Assembly (NCBI GenBank): GCA_001692895.1
Contig: KV748200.1
Span: forward strand, 1,128,914-1,192,913
Length of the DNA stretch: 64,000 nt
Source: Cenococcum geophilum 1.58
Taxonomy: Eukaryota; Ascomycota; Dothideomycetes; Gloniales; Gloniaceae
Direction: 5' to 3'
In this document: one piece after another, positions 12,501 to 26,159 of the stretch
Position numbering within the stretch: position 1 is the stretch's first letter
How the letters are laid out: each line of letters opens with the position of its first letter
Translations under genes and position numbers: made by a program
The notes under the pieces: model-generated
Database searches by the model: none
What the model saw: the letters and a program-made list of their open reading frames with translations, nothing else
What the model was told of the DNA's origin: nothing

Positions 12501-15140
12501 TTATAGTTATCTTTAAGGGTAAACTTAAATCGGCTAGGGGACTTCTGGTTTATTTAGTAGTAATAGCAGTACTTTATAAAATGCTTAATTGCCTTAACCT
12601 TAACTTTATAACCTACTCATTAAAGAACCCTAAGCAGTCAGTAAACGGATGGGTGGCTAAAACAACGGTGTAGTTAACGTAGCTCTAACTTAGTTAAGTG
12701 ACTTTAAGTAACGCTCCTTTCTAGTTATTAAAGGAGCAACTAAGGGTGACCCCACTTACGTACAACGGGCACCTAATTGTCTCCCTAAATAAGCATATTC
12801 TTAAGGTTATTAAGCTTAACGCCTAATTTATCTATATCTTAGATATAGAATAGGAACGGGGTGTTTGCGGGAATAACGTAGAAGGTAATATATCCTAATA
12901 GGGTTTGGACCTTAATTGTGCCGAGAGAGATTATAGTACCCTTACTAAAGCGAATTATATATTAGCCTATCATTAATTGGTTAATTTAAATAGAGCTATT
13001 AAGCTACTAAAGAGCTCGAACTTAAGGTTCTCCTACTATAGATACTCCTGCGGCTCTAGTATCTAGCATAATACTATAGAAGACGTTCACCGAGTATCTG
13101 TCGTTAAAGGAGAACGCGGAATTTTCCTTTAGCTTATTAAAGATATCTAACTTTATAACAGAATGGAACGTAGATTGGTTATTAAGGATAGCGATAGTTT
13201 ATATGCTATTTACCTTACCATACTTAGTAAAGTATTGGTCGGGAGAGTAGTCCTTAATATCCATATCCATAAGGAGCTATTCGGCCTTATTAACCTTATC
13301 CTTAAGGTCTTTTATGCCTTTATATTAGACTAGAAAGCTTTAGAAGTAGGCCGTAGTAACTTTACAATTTTTGACATTTCTTGCACTTTGTTGGAACTTG
13401 TTATATGCCTCCTTTCGCTCGTTAAAAGAGTGTCTATTTAACTAGCAATTTGGCTTCTTATAAATATAGCACTTCTTTTAACGGTTGTTCCGAAATGAAC
13501 CTCCATAAGGACCTCCACAATTGCTTTATAGTTAACGTTAATTATACCCTTTACCGTATCCCCTACTCCGGCCACCATATGTTTAATTAGTCTAGTTATA
13601 ATTATATTAGTTTAGAATCCCGGTTTAAATAGGGTTTCCGGTATAGAATTGTTAGGGTTCTTATATTTATATTGCAGTGCCTACAGCGGAGCGTAGTTTG
13701 GCATATACTCCTTTAAATATATTTATAGGTTTATATAGCGCTAAGTTGCACTTAAGAACGCTATGGCATGCTAAGATAACCTAGTCCCTTAAACTGTTCT
13801 TATTTTAATAGGTTTTAATAAGACCACGTTAGATTTTCTAGAGTTTATTAAAGAGTAGTTAAAGACACTCTAGGCGAGTCGTTGTTGGGTTAAAAGCGAT
13901 AACTCTCTAGAATATAGTCTCTTGCTATTTAGACATATAGAGTTAGCGGTTCTTATTAGTTTTAAAGTAGGCTCTAGTAAGCTAAAGCATTATATTAAAG
14001 CTATAGTTTTTACCTGCGATATAGTCGTAATAGAACGTTGCTGCCTGTCCCTTTAATATAATAGAGAAAGCATAATAGAACTGGTGGCGTTAAATTCTAA
14101 CCTTATTATAGCAGTTATAAAAGACCTATAGTTTTGCTCCAAGTATATTATATAATTCTCCTCCAAACTTCTTCTCTTTGTCTAAATATACCTTTATTAG
14201 ATTCATAACTTCTTAAGATAGAGGCTTATCGGTTGGCTGGGATAGAGGAGTTAGAGGTAGTAAAGGTAGAGGAAGAGCACCTCTAGGTAGGAGAGTACTT
14301 TTAGGTGGGAGAGTAGCGTTCTAGGGGTTTTATTCTAAATTAAAGTTGCCTTTTAAAGAATATAGGTTAGTTTTAGGTTTCCGTAGTTAATGTATAATCT
14401 TAGCTTCTGTCTATACTAGTTCTTCTATACTAGTAAGAACGGCGTAAATATTACTAGCAATTAGGTTACTGTCCTCAGCAATATATACCCTATTCCTTTA
14501 GAGGGAGTCTCGAAAATCCTGAATAATATTAACATTACTAAGTGCCTAGGTATTGGCGGTCCATCCTATAAAATCCTCCCTAAAGTATTCCCATAACTGT
14601 AAATTGGTGTAGTAGCTATCTTAGTAGAATAGAATATGGTGTAGGAGAAAGCCGTTAACTTGTTTTACGGTATAGGTTATTGCATTAAAGGTAAATGCGT
14701 CCTAATCTTTATTAATAAGTTTCGCGTATATAGCTACCCCTAGTGGTAAGGAGTCTCTCTAGTTGTTTAGAGTGGCTATAGTTATGTCTTTAGAGGAAGG
14801 GAATATTGGTGGTATAGGGATTGTCGTTTGGTACGCGTTCGTGACGTATATTTACGATTATAGGGCTTAGGACTAGTTCTGGCCTTAAATCGCAAAGACT
14901 TATAAAGCGTATTGTTCTGCGTAATGGACGCAAGAATCCGTAATCTTAGAAAGGCTTAGGACCAGTTCTGGCCTTTAGATCCTTAGATTTATAGAAGAGT
15001 TCTATTTAAGGTTTAGGACCAGTTCTAACCTTAAAAGACAGCTTCCTTTAGCACGAGTAGCACTAGTATAGTGGCTTATCTCTTCTTGGTGGAATACCTA
15101 GCTGCTCTATAGTATAACAGTGAAGTTAACCACTAATTAG

Positions 15141-15354
15141 TGTTGGACTTACAAGGGGATATTACGTAGCTACGGTTCGTAGATAGTATAATAATTGCTT
15201 TATTCTTCTTAAAGAAAGGGGTAAGGAACTTAAGGTTCCTCACCACGCTAGTGCCGCGGCGGCACGTGATGGCAACTTGCCGCACGTAACGGCAACTTGC
15301 TATACGTGACGGCAATATGCCTTATATGGTGACCATTTGCCTTTATTCCCAACA
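15141..15354 (-). repeat. LTR of the copia element (right copy)
   Basis: 214 bp, matching the left LTR from end to end except for scattered transitions and an extra unit of about 26 bp (a further GGCACGTGATGGCAACTTGC copy, about 15,256-15,281). The length difference shows unequal copying of an internal minisatellite since, or during, insertion. Confidence 0.88.
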
Positions 15355-16215
15355 GTAAAGGATAAGCATTACTTTTTACCCGTAAATAGACGGGCTAACA
15401 GAGCGTCTAAATACGTTATTAAAACACTACCTCCGCTACTATATTAATTATTAATAGGATAATTAGATATTGTGGTTAGCTTTAGCGTAGCATATATATA
15501 ATATAAGTATCTATAGTAGTATAAACATGACCCCTTATAAAGTATTGTTTAGGGTAAAAGCAAATAACCCCTAGAATATTAAGGATATCGTTCCTAAAAA
15601 AGAGGCACTGGCGGCGTCCGAAAAAATTAAGTAAATAAGAATTCGTAAAGAGGAACTTAAAAAGCACCTGCTAGACGCCTAGGCCGTGTAAAAAAGGTAC
15701 TATAATGAAAAATATATACTAAAAGAATTTAAGATAGGAGACGAAGTTTTATTGTTTATAAAAAATATCTAAATAAAACGCATTAAGAAGAAGCTAGATT
15801 ACTAGTAGCTTAGACCCTTTAAGATAGTTAGGAAAACTAAAGAAAACTAAGCCTATAAATTGGAATTACTAAAATCTTATCTAATATATCCTATATTTTA
15901 TATTTCCTTACTAGAGCTATACTAGAGAAGAGATAGTGCGGAACCGCCCCTACCTAGTAAAATTAATAGAGAACTAGAATGGAATATAGAAGACATTTTA
16001 GACTAAAGATGGCGCTAGAAGAAGCGCGAATTTTTAGTTCATTAGGAAGGATACTTTTAGGCGCATAATAGTTAGGAACCTAAGAAGTACCTTTAGCTAG
16101 AATATAATACCGCAATTAAAACCTTCTTAAGAACTAAAAGTAAAGATTTAAAAATGGTTCTGGATATGCTATAGGTAAAGCAATAGGGAAGACCCCATAA
16201 ATTAAAACTATAGAA

Positions 16216-18091
16216 TTAAGTATAGGTATTAAGAACGGAAACATTTCGCTATTATAATAGGGATTCTAGAATTCTATAAGAGGAAGCCTATAGGGATCTA
16301 TAGGAGAACCATTAGGGATTATAGTAGTGCACTATATTTATATAGATTGTTACTAAAGCTTAGAATAAAGGCATCCCTAAAGTATAAAGTTAATTCCTAA
16401 TAATAGGGCATTTTAGAGGCACCTAAGAAGCACCATATAAAGCTATTTTATAAGAAGAAGGAAAGGGCTAGGTAATAACTTAAATACTAGTAGCAGTAAT
16501 AGGAGCCTCTTCTTCTATCTTAACGTTATTATTAACGGTATTATCAGCTCCTCCATCCTTAGAAGTATTAGTACTTCCACTAATATTCTTCTTAGAACGA
16601 CGGGTACTAGAAGGACTAGCATAGATAGGAAACTAGTAAGGAGAACGTTTATTTTAACCTTTATCGCTATTTTTAGTATCCCTAGGTTCTAAATCGGCGT
16701 CTAAGTAGGGATTAGAGAGATGTTAGCTAAAGGAGTTAGTATAGTTCCTAAGTAAGTTACTAGAGAAACTTACCTAGTTAAAGTAGCCCGCGTAAGAGTA
16801 TAAATGTTATTATTAATAAGGGTAAGCTATTTATATATACGCTCCTAGACACTATATATCCGAGATTATTATATCTCTATAGTAGTAGAAACTCTTATTA
16901 AATTAAAAAGTTTATAAATAAGGGAAGACACCTTCTATCCCCGCTTATTACTATTAGGATATTAGCAGAAATCTTAAATAGCGCGTTAGAGCCTATAAGT
17001 CTTATATATATAGACAGCGGGGATCTAGTATAATTAGCGAAATTTAGAATAGGATGGAATAGGAAATACTAGGATATAGGTCTTTCTCCTACTACAATAA
17101 TAGAAGCACTTGGATTTATTTTTACTAGAGTAAGGCATCTTATAGATATAGGAAGAATCCTGCGTAAAAGTATAAACGTAGCGATAATAGCATTTTAGGG
17201 AAACTGCTATAGGAGTAATAGACGCTGTCTAGGGCGTTATTAGGAGAGAAATAATACTGCTACCGGTCTAGGGACGCGTAGAAGGACTATAAGCCATTAT
17301 AAGAGAATACTTTAAGAAGTTAGCATCGTTATAAGAGATAAGGTAGGGATCCTATTGCTTATAAACGCGTTAAGAAAAGATAATAAGGTAGTAATAAAAG
17401 TATAGCTAGAGATACAGAAGCTAAAAGGCGAGATATAATAAAAACAGCCTATTTAAGAATGAGACGAATAGTATTGTTAATAGAAGGACGAGTAAGAGAC
17501 AACGACTTATAAATAAAAAGAAATTAAAATAAAAGACGTTATTATTAAAGCCTATTTAGGTAAATGGGGATAGTAGTTAGTTAACGCGTNNNACNAGANA
17601 ACCTTTANATCNATTTATAACAAATTCCNAAAATTAGAGAGGTAAATCCCACTAAANTTTTATTACTATTATTAAAATCCTATTATAAAAGCACTATAAG
17701 GAGCTAGGGTGGAAGAAGAGCAGAGAAATAAAAAATAAAGTAAAGTTCCGCGCTAGTAAAGAGCTAGTAATAAGTCGCATTATAGAGTACCTTTCTATTA
17801 AGGGTTTCCTTAGTGGTTTTAGCCGGAACTCTATAAAAGCTTAGTAAAGGTAAAGTCTTAGAGGACTAAGACCCTAAAAGGGGAGGTAATTATAATAGAA
17901 TTCCCTAGGAGGTATATATCCGATAAGACGGTAAAAGGTTTTATCTATATCCTATTTATATTCTAGAAGATATAATTAGATAGGTTAGGGGCGAAAGGTT
18001 TTACTAGTATCTTAAAAGAAATATATAGGAAGCTGGTTCCCCTTTAGAGAAGAATTAACAATTAGTTTCTAAATAGAAGTAGTTAAAAGCA
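16216..18091. other. RIPed repetitive DNA, identity not recognised
   Basis: AT-rich, TpA-rich sequence with the same mutation signature as its neighbours. It contains assembly gaps (N) at about 17,590-17,660. It should include the 3' LTR of the gypsy element to the left and part of whatever element gypsy copy 2 entered, because the hAT-like terminus at 26,019-26,105 must continue leftward from 18,096. No domain was recognised in six frames beyond short fragments. Confidence 0.4.
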
Positions 18092-18096
18092 ATTGT

Positions 18097-18519
18097 TATT
18101 ACAAACGCTTTAAGTACGATGTTATAACTACTTGGGGAAGAGTCGGAAGAAGCTAGTTAGTTAATTTAGGCACGGTCTAGGATAGAGCCAATAGAACTAT
18201 ATAACGAGGAATAGTAACTAAGGTTATATAATATACTACGTATTAAACAAGAGGAATAAAATGAATTTACGTACCTTATATATAAGACGTATATTATATA
18301 TAAGAAGGATTTTATAGAAGTACGGTTATATATTTAAGGACCTTTAATCCCTACCTAGATAGTTCCTTCCTTGTAGTAATTCTTAGAATATAATTAAAGT
18401 TAATCTATTAGGCAACTACTCCACTAGTTATTATTACGTTGTTAACTTTAATTTATATTACCTATACACCTAGCCTAATAATAAGCCCATCGTAGTTCCT
18501 GCTATAAGGTTCCGTTATA
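18097..18519 (+). repeat. 5' LTR of gypsy copy 2
   Basis: 423 bp, start TATTACAAACGC (TGTTACGGACGC in the copy 1 LTR, so TG has become TA by RIP), end GGTTCCGTTATA. Matches the 3' LTR over its whole length with scattered transitions. Confidence 0.92.
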
Positions 18520-21500
18520 TAATTACTACCTAGTTACGGTATTAAATATAGAAAGTTAAATAATATGCTACTAAAAGCAGCCACTATAACGCTATTGACG
18601 GCAGCAACTACTTTAAGGTTAGGTGACACTAGTATAGCAGATACTAACTTATAGTAACCTATAACAGTCGGATAACTATAAGAGGTAATTAATTAGTTAA
18701 TAGCTAATAATATAGTGTTAGAAGAAAGGGTTAATAGGATTAGAGCAGTAAAGGTTAAGTTACTATTAATTAAGAGGTACTTAGGAGAAAGATTAAAGCT
18801 TAAGGGGTTTCTTACCCAAATGTACTTTAAGGTTACGTAGGAAGGGGTAAAGTTACCAATACCTATAGATCGAATAGCCTACGCAGGACTATTCCTATTA
18901 GGAAGAGCACTTAAGTAGTTTAAGCCTTACCTTATAGAAATATAAATAAATGGAATAACAACCACCAATTAGGAGGTGCGATTTATATTCTTAAGCTAGG
19001 AAGGATTCGCAGAGCGACTTATATAGATGTTTAGAAACCTAGAGGTAGTAATTACGGCGGAAAGAAAACTCCAAGATATTACGTAACAAACTTTAGTAAT
19101 TAAGTACACTATATAGTTCCAGACGTTAGTAATATAAGTTAAGTAAAATAATAAGGCGCTTATAGCACAGTATAAGCAAGGACTTAAGGCTAAAGTCTAG
19201 GACGTAATTATTTTAATAAAAGATGCGGATACCCTATAGGATTTAATAGATTAAGCGATTAAGATTAATAATTAGATCTACTAAAGGGAACAGGTTAAGA
19301 GAGGTTAGGATAGAGTTCTATAGTTATATAAGACGCAAAGTACATAACGACTAAAGCTAAGTTAGAAACTATGGTATAGCGTAGAGCTAATAGACCTAAG
19401 CGGTACTAAAGAAGCCTATAAAAGATAGAGTAAGAAACTATAAAAACCTAGAGGTTAAGGATCTAGTAATCCTAGGACTAAGGAGTAAAGGCTAAACTAG
19501 GGATCTTAGTAGCAGAAGACGTTTAGGCGGACTTTACAGCAAAGTTAATGGTTTAAAGACGGAGCTTATATAAATTATAGGAAACAAGGTTATTTTATAA
19601 GGGATTATAAAGATAGTTAGAGTTATTATGCAATAAAGGGAACCTAACTAATAGTAGAAGACATATATATATAGAGGGACAATAGTATACTACGAGGAAT
19701 AAAAGAGTATGCAATTAGAAGTTTTATATTTTGCTATAATAACGCATACCGAATTTATAAAGACGCTAAGTATGTTATAAGCTATTAGCTATAGGAGCTA
19801 AAATCTATAGAGTATAGAGGAACTAATAAACCAGTTTGTAGATCGGATATTAAGGATAATAACTTTAACATAGGCGAAATATTTTATAACGATAAGGTAA
19901 TAAAGGCGGCTTATTAGGAGTATATAGACCTTAGAGATATTATATAAGAGGTAGAGGATAATTCTACTATAGAATAGGGAACATTAGTAGGGATTAAGAC
20001 CCTACTAGATACGATATCTATCGCTTCGCAAGACGTAAAAGAAGTAGGATAGCGAACCACTTTAGCACTTAATAAAGGCAAAAGGCCAAAGGCTTAAGAT
20101 TCTTAAAATAAGATAAGAGACGACTAAGATTCTTAAGATGAGATAAGGTATACCTAAGGACCTATAATAGACGAAAACCGATAGAGTAGGGTAGCAGCTT
20201 AGTTTAAAAATATATAAATAAGCTTGGGATAGAGTTTCCCATAGGTATAAGACTCTTAAGATAAGATAAGTGAGATTTAAGACTCTTAAGATGAGATAAG
20301 AACACCTAAGCCTAGTTAGACTAAGGTAGGAGTAAAGCTTAAGTTAGAAGCAAGCCTAGGATTAAGAATCCTATAGAACTAAGATTTTAAGACACAAATA
20401 AGGACTATTAACGAGATTAGAGAATCTATAGTATAAATAGTAACTAGATTAAGAGACAGATATATAGACCTAGAAGACTTACTAGGAGAACGTAGTGTTC
20501 GGCCTAAAGATTAAAAAGTTAATACTAAGATTAAGAAGTAAGACGACTTTAAGGATCTAAGCGCGAGATATAAACTAAAAGAAACTATAGAGGAATTTAG
20601 ATAAAGAATTATCGCATAGCAAGAATAGAAACTAGATAAAAGATCTAGTATATTAGGACATATAAAGGACAGAGCGCTAGTATAAAGAATTACTAATAGG
20701 CCTAGGGTAGGCACACTAAGAGCTAAGTAGCTTACTAAACTGAAAAATAAAGAGGATTTAGGGATTTTAACTAGGTTTAAGGAGAGATATACTAAAGGCT
20801 ATTACGATATAGTAATGAGAAGATACTTCCTTATGGACAAGCCGTATACACTTTAGTAGCTATACTAAAAGTGGTATAGGCAGCGACATAATGACAAGTG
20901 GGAAGATTTCTATATATAGTTGGATAAAAAAAGTTATCTAAGACCACCTAATTACGGAGAAGGCTATAAATTATATTAAAGGAGCCTTAATTATAATATT
21001 AAAGGATCTAGAGGAGCGTTTAGAGGACTAGAGAAGTAAAAGATATATCTTAGTACCTGCGAATAAAGTTATAACGTTTAGATTAATACGAGAGAGGTTT
21101 AAACTTAAGGATAAAGATAAGCTAAGAGTTAACCTAAGACACTAAGTATATTATATATTAGCATGGATTATATATATAGATAATGCGTATAATATATATA
21201 GAGTACCAAAAGAAAAGTATAAAAAGTACCCTATAAGAATATATTAGTTAGCAGAAGAATAAAGATATAGAAACGCTAAGTATATATATAGTTAGCATCT
21301 AGTAGAAGTCTAGGAGTTAGGAGACTTAATACTTTAGCTAGGAAGATTCCTTATGGAAGAATGCCTAGACGGATAATAGTAATGGGAATGTATAGAGAAT
21401 ACGTATCTATGGTATATTAAAGATAAAAAGCGAACTAAGTATTAGCCTAAGTTAGACTAAGTATAAATAAAATTAAGTAGCTAATAGTTGGGAAAAGTAG

Positions 21501-24500
21501 AGGCCTATAGAACTAGAGGGAGCTAGTAGTAGAGCCTTAGACCCTTAAAGGAATTTAAGGATAACACCTAAATTTATAAGTTAAGTGGCAAGATTAACAG
21601 TTTAAGGTATTAATAGATAGTAGAGCGATAAGAAACCATATCTCGCTAATAGCAGTTAAAAGGATGGGTTTACTATATAGGAAAAAGGAGTACCCTTACC
21701 TATTAGTGACAATTTTAGGAGATCTAATAACCTATAGAGGAGGGATTATTAATCTTAAAATAGGACCTATTTAGTTAACCATTAAAGGGAGATAAATTGA
21801 GATGTCTTTTAATATATTACCATTAGGGAATAATAAGGCAGTACTAGGAATGCCTTAGTTACAGGAATACAATCTAAAGATTGATTAGATTATAGGTTAG
21901 GTTAATATTAAGGATACTTAACGCCGTAAGATATAATAATAAGCTAAGTTAATATAGTACTAAGTTAGAGTGATATACAAGGAGACTAAGCGAGGCTTAA
22001 GTTACGTACTAAAGAGATACTATAAGTATAGCAAGAAACTATAGTTACCTAAAAGTGAGAAGCTGTTAGAGTATATAGTATAGGACTATAAGATAGAATT
22101 AGAACTAGAAATAAGTCTAAGGTTCTTTCTAATCTATAAGCTTACCGAAGAAGAAGGTAGAGCATTAAAAGAGTTTATTTAGGAAAACCTACAAAAGGGA
22201 TATATTAGACTATCGCAGTTATTAGCGGGTTATTTAGTACTATTTATACTAAAGAAAAATGGCAAGCTAAGGCTGTGTATCAACTATAGGCAGTTAAACA
22301 GCATTACTAGGAAGGATAGGTATCCTTTACCCTTAATTAGCGAAATCTAAGATAGGATAGGCAATGCGTAAATCTTTATAAAGATAGATCTAAGATAGGC
22401 GTACTATTAGATTAGAATTAAGGAAGGCGATAAATAGAAGGCAGCTTTTAGGTTAAAGGAAGGACTGTATAAACTATTAGTTATACAATTTAGGCTTATA
22501 AACGTACTAGTAATGTTCTAAAAGCGTATTAATAATGTATTAGGAGAATACTTAGATGAATTTATTATAGTATACCTTAATAATATTATTATCTACTTAA
22601 TAACTAAGGAAGAATATAGGGAACACGTTAAATGGGTCTTAAAGAAACTATAGGAAGAATAGATACTAGTAGCAATTAAGAAATATAAGTTCTTTACTAG
22701 GAAGACCGATTTTATTAAATTTATTATTAAACTAGGCCAACTTAGCATAGATCTAAAGAAAATTAAGGCTATAGTGAATTAGTAAGAACTAGAGAATATT
22801 ACGCAGTTAAGATTATTTCTAGGGTTTTGCAATTACTGTAGAAGGTTTATAGCGCAGTAGTTAAAGGATATTAAACTATTTACGCGATTAATAAAGAAAG
22901 AGGAACTATAGGTATGGGGAGAGAAATAGTAAGAACTCTTTAAGAAAGTTAAAGAGTTATTTACCTAGGAACCAGTTTTAAAAATCTATTAACTAGGTCT
23001 AGAGATAGTTGTAGAAATAAACGCATTAGACTATATACTAGGGGCGTACTTTATATAAAGGTATTAAGATGGATGGCACCTAGTGGCATATTATAGTTAA
23101 AAGATAATACTACTAGAGTTAAACTATAATATCTATAACAAGGAGTTATTAGGTATAGTTACAGCACTAAAGAAATAAAGAGCATTCTTGTAAGGTATAG
23201 AGAAACTATTTATAGTTAAGACGGATTATAAGAACCTAATAGGATTCCTAATAATAAAGGAGCTTAACTAAAGATAGGTTAGATAGGCGGAGATGCTTAT
23301 AGAATACCATTTCGAGATTTAGTATACTAAGGGTACAGATAATACGCGGGTAGATACTCTAAGCCGTAAAGCTAAACTATAGAACGATAAGAAGCCATTA
23401 GGGGCTTTACTACGAAAAGATATAGATAGATTAATTAGATATAATTATCCAAAGATTATAGCAACTTAAGAAGAACTAGAAAGGATTTATAAGTTACTAA
23501 AGAGCTTTTAGGTATAAAGAATCCTAAAGGTATAACTAGAGGATCTATAGATAGATATATACGAGAGTTAAGAAGCGAAGTATATCCTAAGAAGTATAGC
23601 AGAGTAGTTTATGGAAGATTTCTATAAAGGATTAACTTAAGGACATAATAGAGCTAAGGGCTTAGTATTAAGACTCTAGAAGGAGTATATTATTAATAAA
23701 ATTTAGGGCTTAACGCGAAAAGTTATAAAGGAATATCTAGATTGCTAAAGGAATAAACTAATAAGGTATAAGCTATATGGAGGGCTATAACCTATTAAAA
23801 TACTAGAGAGNCTATAGGAAGTCATATTATAGGACTTTATTATTAAGTTACTAAAGTTAAGAGATCTTATTACCGGATAAGATTATAATATAATCTTAGT
23901 AATAATAGACAAGCTTATAAAGTAGGGATACTTTATAGCGTGTATAGAAGAGATATTAGCAGAAGATATTGCTAGAATCTATATTAAAGAAGTATTTATA
24001 AAATATAGAGTACTAAGTAAGATTATATTGGATAGAGACCTAAGATTCGTAGCAGTATTCTAGAAGGTATTCTTAGTAGAGTAAGGAGTTAGAGCAGCAA
24101 CTTTTACCGTATATTATCCGTAGACAAACGGTTAAATAAAAAGACTAAATTATATACTAGAATAGTATCTAAGACACTATATTAATTACGTATAGAATAA
24201 TTGGGTATTACTATTACTAGTTATATAGTTTATATATAATATAATACTATAAGAAGGAATAAGTATATTACTATTTAAGGCGAATTATGGATATAAGCTA
24301 AGAATATCGTTATTATTACGGTAAGCGAAGAAGACAAGTAGTACAGCTAAAGAAAGAATAAAGATATTAATAAATCTTTATATAGACCTTATAGAATTAG
24401 TAAAAAAAGTATAAGAGAGAATAAAAAAGTATTATAATACTAAGAGATCTAAGGGACTAGATCTTAAGGAGGGAGATAAAGTATAGCTACTATACAAAAA

Positions 24501-25595
24501 TTTTAAGAGTTAACGACTAAGCAAGAAGTTAGACTATATTAGACTAAGACCTTTTAAAATTAAGTAGAGGATTTCACTAGTTACGTTTAAGTTAAACCTA
24601 CTAGCTAAAATAAAGATCTACCCTATATAGTATATTGCAATGCTAGAGCCAGTATATAGGAATATTAAGCCACTAGTTTATAAAGTAGACATATATAGAG
24701 GATAAGAGGAAGATAAATAGCAAGTTTTAAAGATTGTTAACTATAAGGATATTAACAATAAAATATAGTATAAGGTAAAGTGGATAGGCTATATTAAGAC
24801 TACCTAGGAACTACTAGAGAATTTAAAAAATGCTATAGAAAAGGTATAGAAGTATTAGAAGAGATTAGGTTAGATAGTATTAATAAAAAAGGTTTGCTAA
24901 AGAATAAGTTACCTAAGGGGGATCTAAGAAAAGTAGTTGCCGAGCTACTTAGATCTATTTCCTTCTCTATTAGAGGAGAATCCGTTTTTTTATTACCAAG
25001 TTCCTGTAAACCTTATTTTATAAGTTTCCACTTCTTAAAATAAACCTTCTTATATACCTTCTTAAGATAAAGTAAATAGGTAAACGCCGCGATATAAGTA
25101 TCTAAGGCCTTTTATTCCGCGTTTTAAGAATGTTCTAATTTAGTAAGGGCTTAAGACAGTTTACTATCTAGCTATATAGCAGTAGATTAAATATAAAACC
25201 CTAAGATAAATTAATTAGGGAACTAGATGGCTATTAAGAGTAATAGGTTGTATATATTTAGCATTAAATATAGAGCGAACGTTATAGGACGAACGAATAT
25301 TTGCTTTAGTGCACTCTAAGTAAGAGGACGGTTGTTACGAAGATGGGTTTACCAACGTAATATAAACCAACCCCTTTTTTAAACAGCGAGAATACGGAGA
25401 TGGTATAATCTTACTAAGAGACAATATCGCAGCAACAGTGCGAGCACGACGTTGGACGTATAAAGAAGAAGAAATTGCTTTAGATATAATAAGCAATGAT
25501 ATTAACTAAATTAATTAGATGGATATTACACCTCTAGTAAACAACTTAGAGATATTAGGAATCTTTAAGGACAAAGATAAAAAAGAGGGAGATAG

Positions 25596-26018
25596 TATTA
25601 TAGACGCTTTAAATATAATATTATAACTACTTAGGGAAGAGTTAGAAGAAGCTATTTAGTTAATTTAGGCACGGTTTAGGATAGAGCCAATAGAACTATA
25701 TAACGAGGAATGGTAACTAAGGTTATATAATATGCTATATATTAAATAAGAGAAACAAAAGGAACTTACGTACCTTATATATAAGACGTATATTACGTAT
25801 AAGAAGGATTTTATAGAAGTATGGTTGTATATTTAAGGACCCTTAGTCCCTACCTAGATAGTTCCTTCCTTATAGTAATTCTTAGAATATAATTGGAGTT
25901 AATCTATTAGGCAACCACTCCACTAGTTATTATTACGTTATTAACTTTAATTTGCATTACCTATACACCTAGCCTAATAACGAGCCTATTGTAGTTCCTA
26001 CTACAAGGTTCCGTTACA
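25596..26018 (+). repeat. 3' LTR of gypsy copy 2
   Basis: 423 bp, start TATTATAGACGC, end GGTTCCGTTACA, directly after a purine-rich tract (about 25,577-25,595). Followed at once by the ATTGT duplication. Confidence 0.92.
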
Positions 26019-26105
26019 ATTGTCCTTTAATATATAAAAACTCATTCTACCTTTTACTTACCTTTAACGTACCTTTGACTTACCTTTTACTTACCGGTGA
26101 CACTG
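26019..26105. mobile_element. terminus of a hAT-like element with subterminal repeats
   Basis: The segment ends GGTAAGTAA-type inverted to CTTACCGGTGACACTG at 26,105. Read on the minus strand it starts CAGTGTCACCGGTAAG, a hAT-like end. Inside it are four 11-bp subterminal units (TACCTTTNACT, about 26,048-26,095). The element must run leftward, so it is interrupted by gypsy copy 2 and continues left of 18,096. The other end was not located. Confidence 0.5.
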
Positions 26106-26159
26106 TTAATTAGATAATTATACGTTCTGGTTAAACTAGCCTCTTATAAATCCTAACTA

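Larger units (their letters stand above)
9341..15354 (-). mobile_element. complete Ty1/copia-like retrotransposon, RIP-inactivated
   Basis: A 6,014-bp element bounded by LTRs and a 5-bp target duplication, GTAAA (9,336-9,340 and 15,355-15,359). Minus-strand broken translation gives gag with a zinc knuckle 'CYIYKKPNC' (about 13,480-13,440), a protease-like block (about 12,960-12,800), an integrase zinc-binding block, then reverse transcriptase (about 11,600-10,650) with 'MQTNNIIILGN' where MQTDD is expected, and RNase H (about 10,500-9,950). Integrase before RT makes it copia-type. It carries many RIP stops and lost the catalytic aspartates of the RT, so it is dead. Confidence 0.88.
8931..16215 (+). 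mobile_element. second Ty3/gypsy chromovirus (partial), split by a copia element
   Basis: Plus-strand broken translation gives an integrase zinc finger (CNIC) near 8,975 and an integrase core (TMDFIIGLP) near 9,075. After the insertion at 9,341-15,354 the core continues (FYPxxDG, about 15,370-15,400), followed by the integrase C-terminal part and a chromodomain-like stretch (about 15,975-16,080). The two halves rejoin across the copia element when one GTAAA copy is removed. The gag and RT parts are absent, displaced to the left by other insertions. RIP stops are frequent. It is a different lineage from copies 1 and 2. Confidence 0.75.
18097..26018 (+). mobile_element. complete Ty3/gypsy chromovirus copy 2, RIP-inactivated
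   Basis: A 7,922-bp element with two 423-bp LTRs and a perfect 5-bp target duplication, ATTGT (18,092-18,096 and 26,019-26,023). Broken plus-strand translation gives gag with a CCHC knuckle whose cysteines and histidine are changed to Tyr (19,567-19,615), a protease with DSRA for DSGA (about 21,610-21,660), RT (about 22,260-22,800) with YLNN for YLDD, RNase H (about 22,990-23,400), integrase (about 23,590-24,300) and a chromodomain (about 24,740-24,840). A purine tract precedes the 3' LTR. Long minus-strand frames here are shadows. Similar to copy 1; lacks its MITE. Confidence 0.95.
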
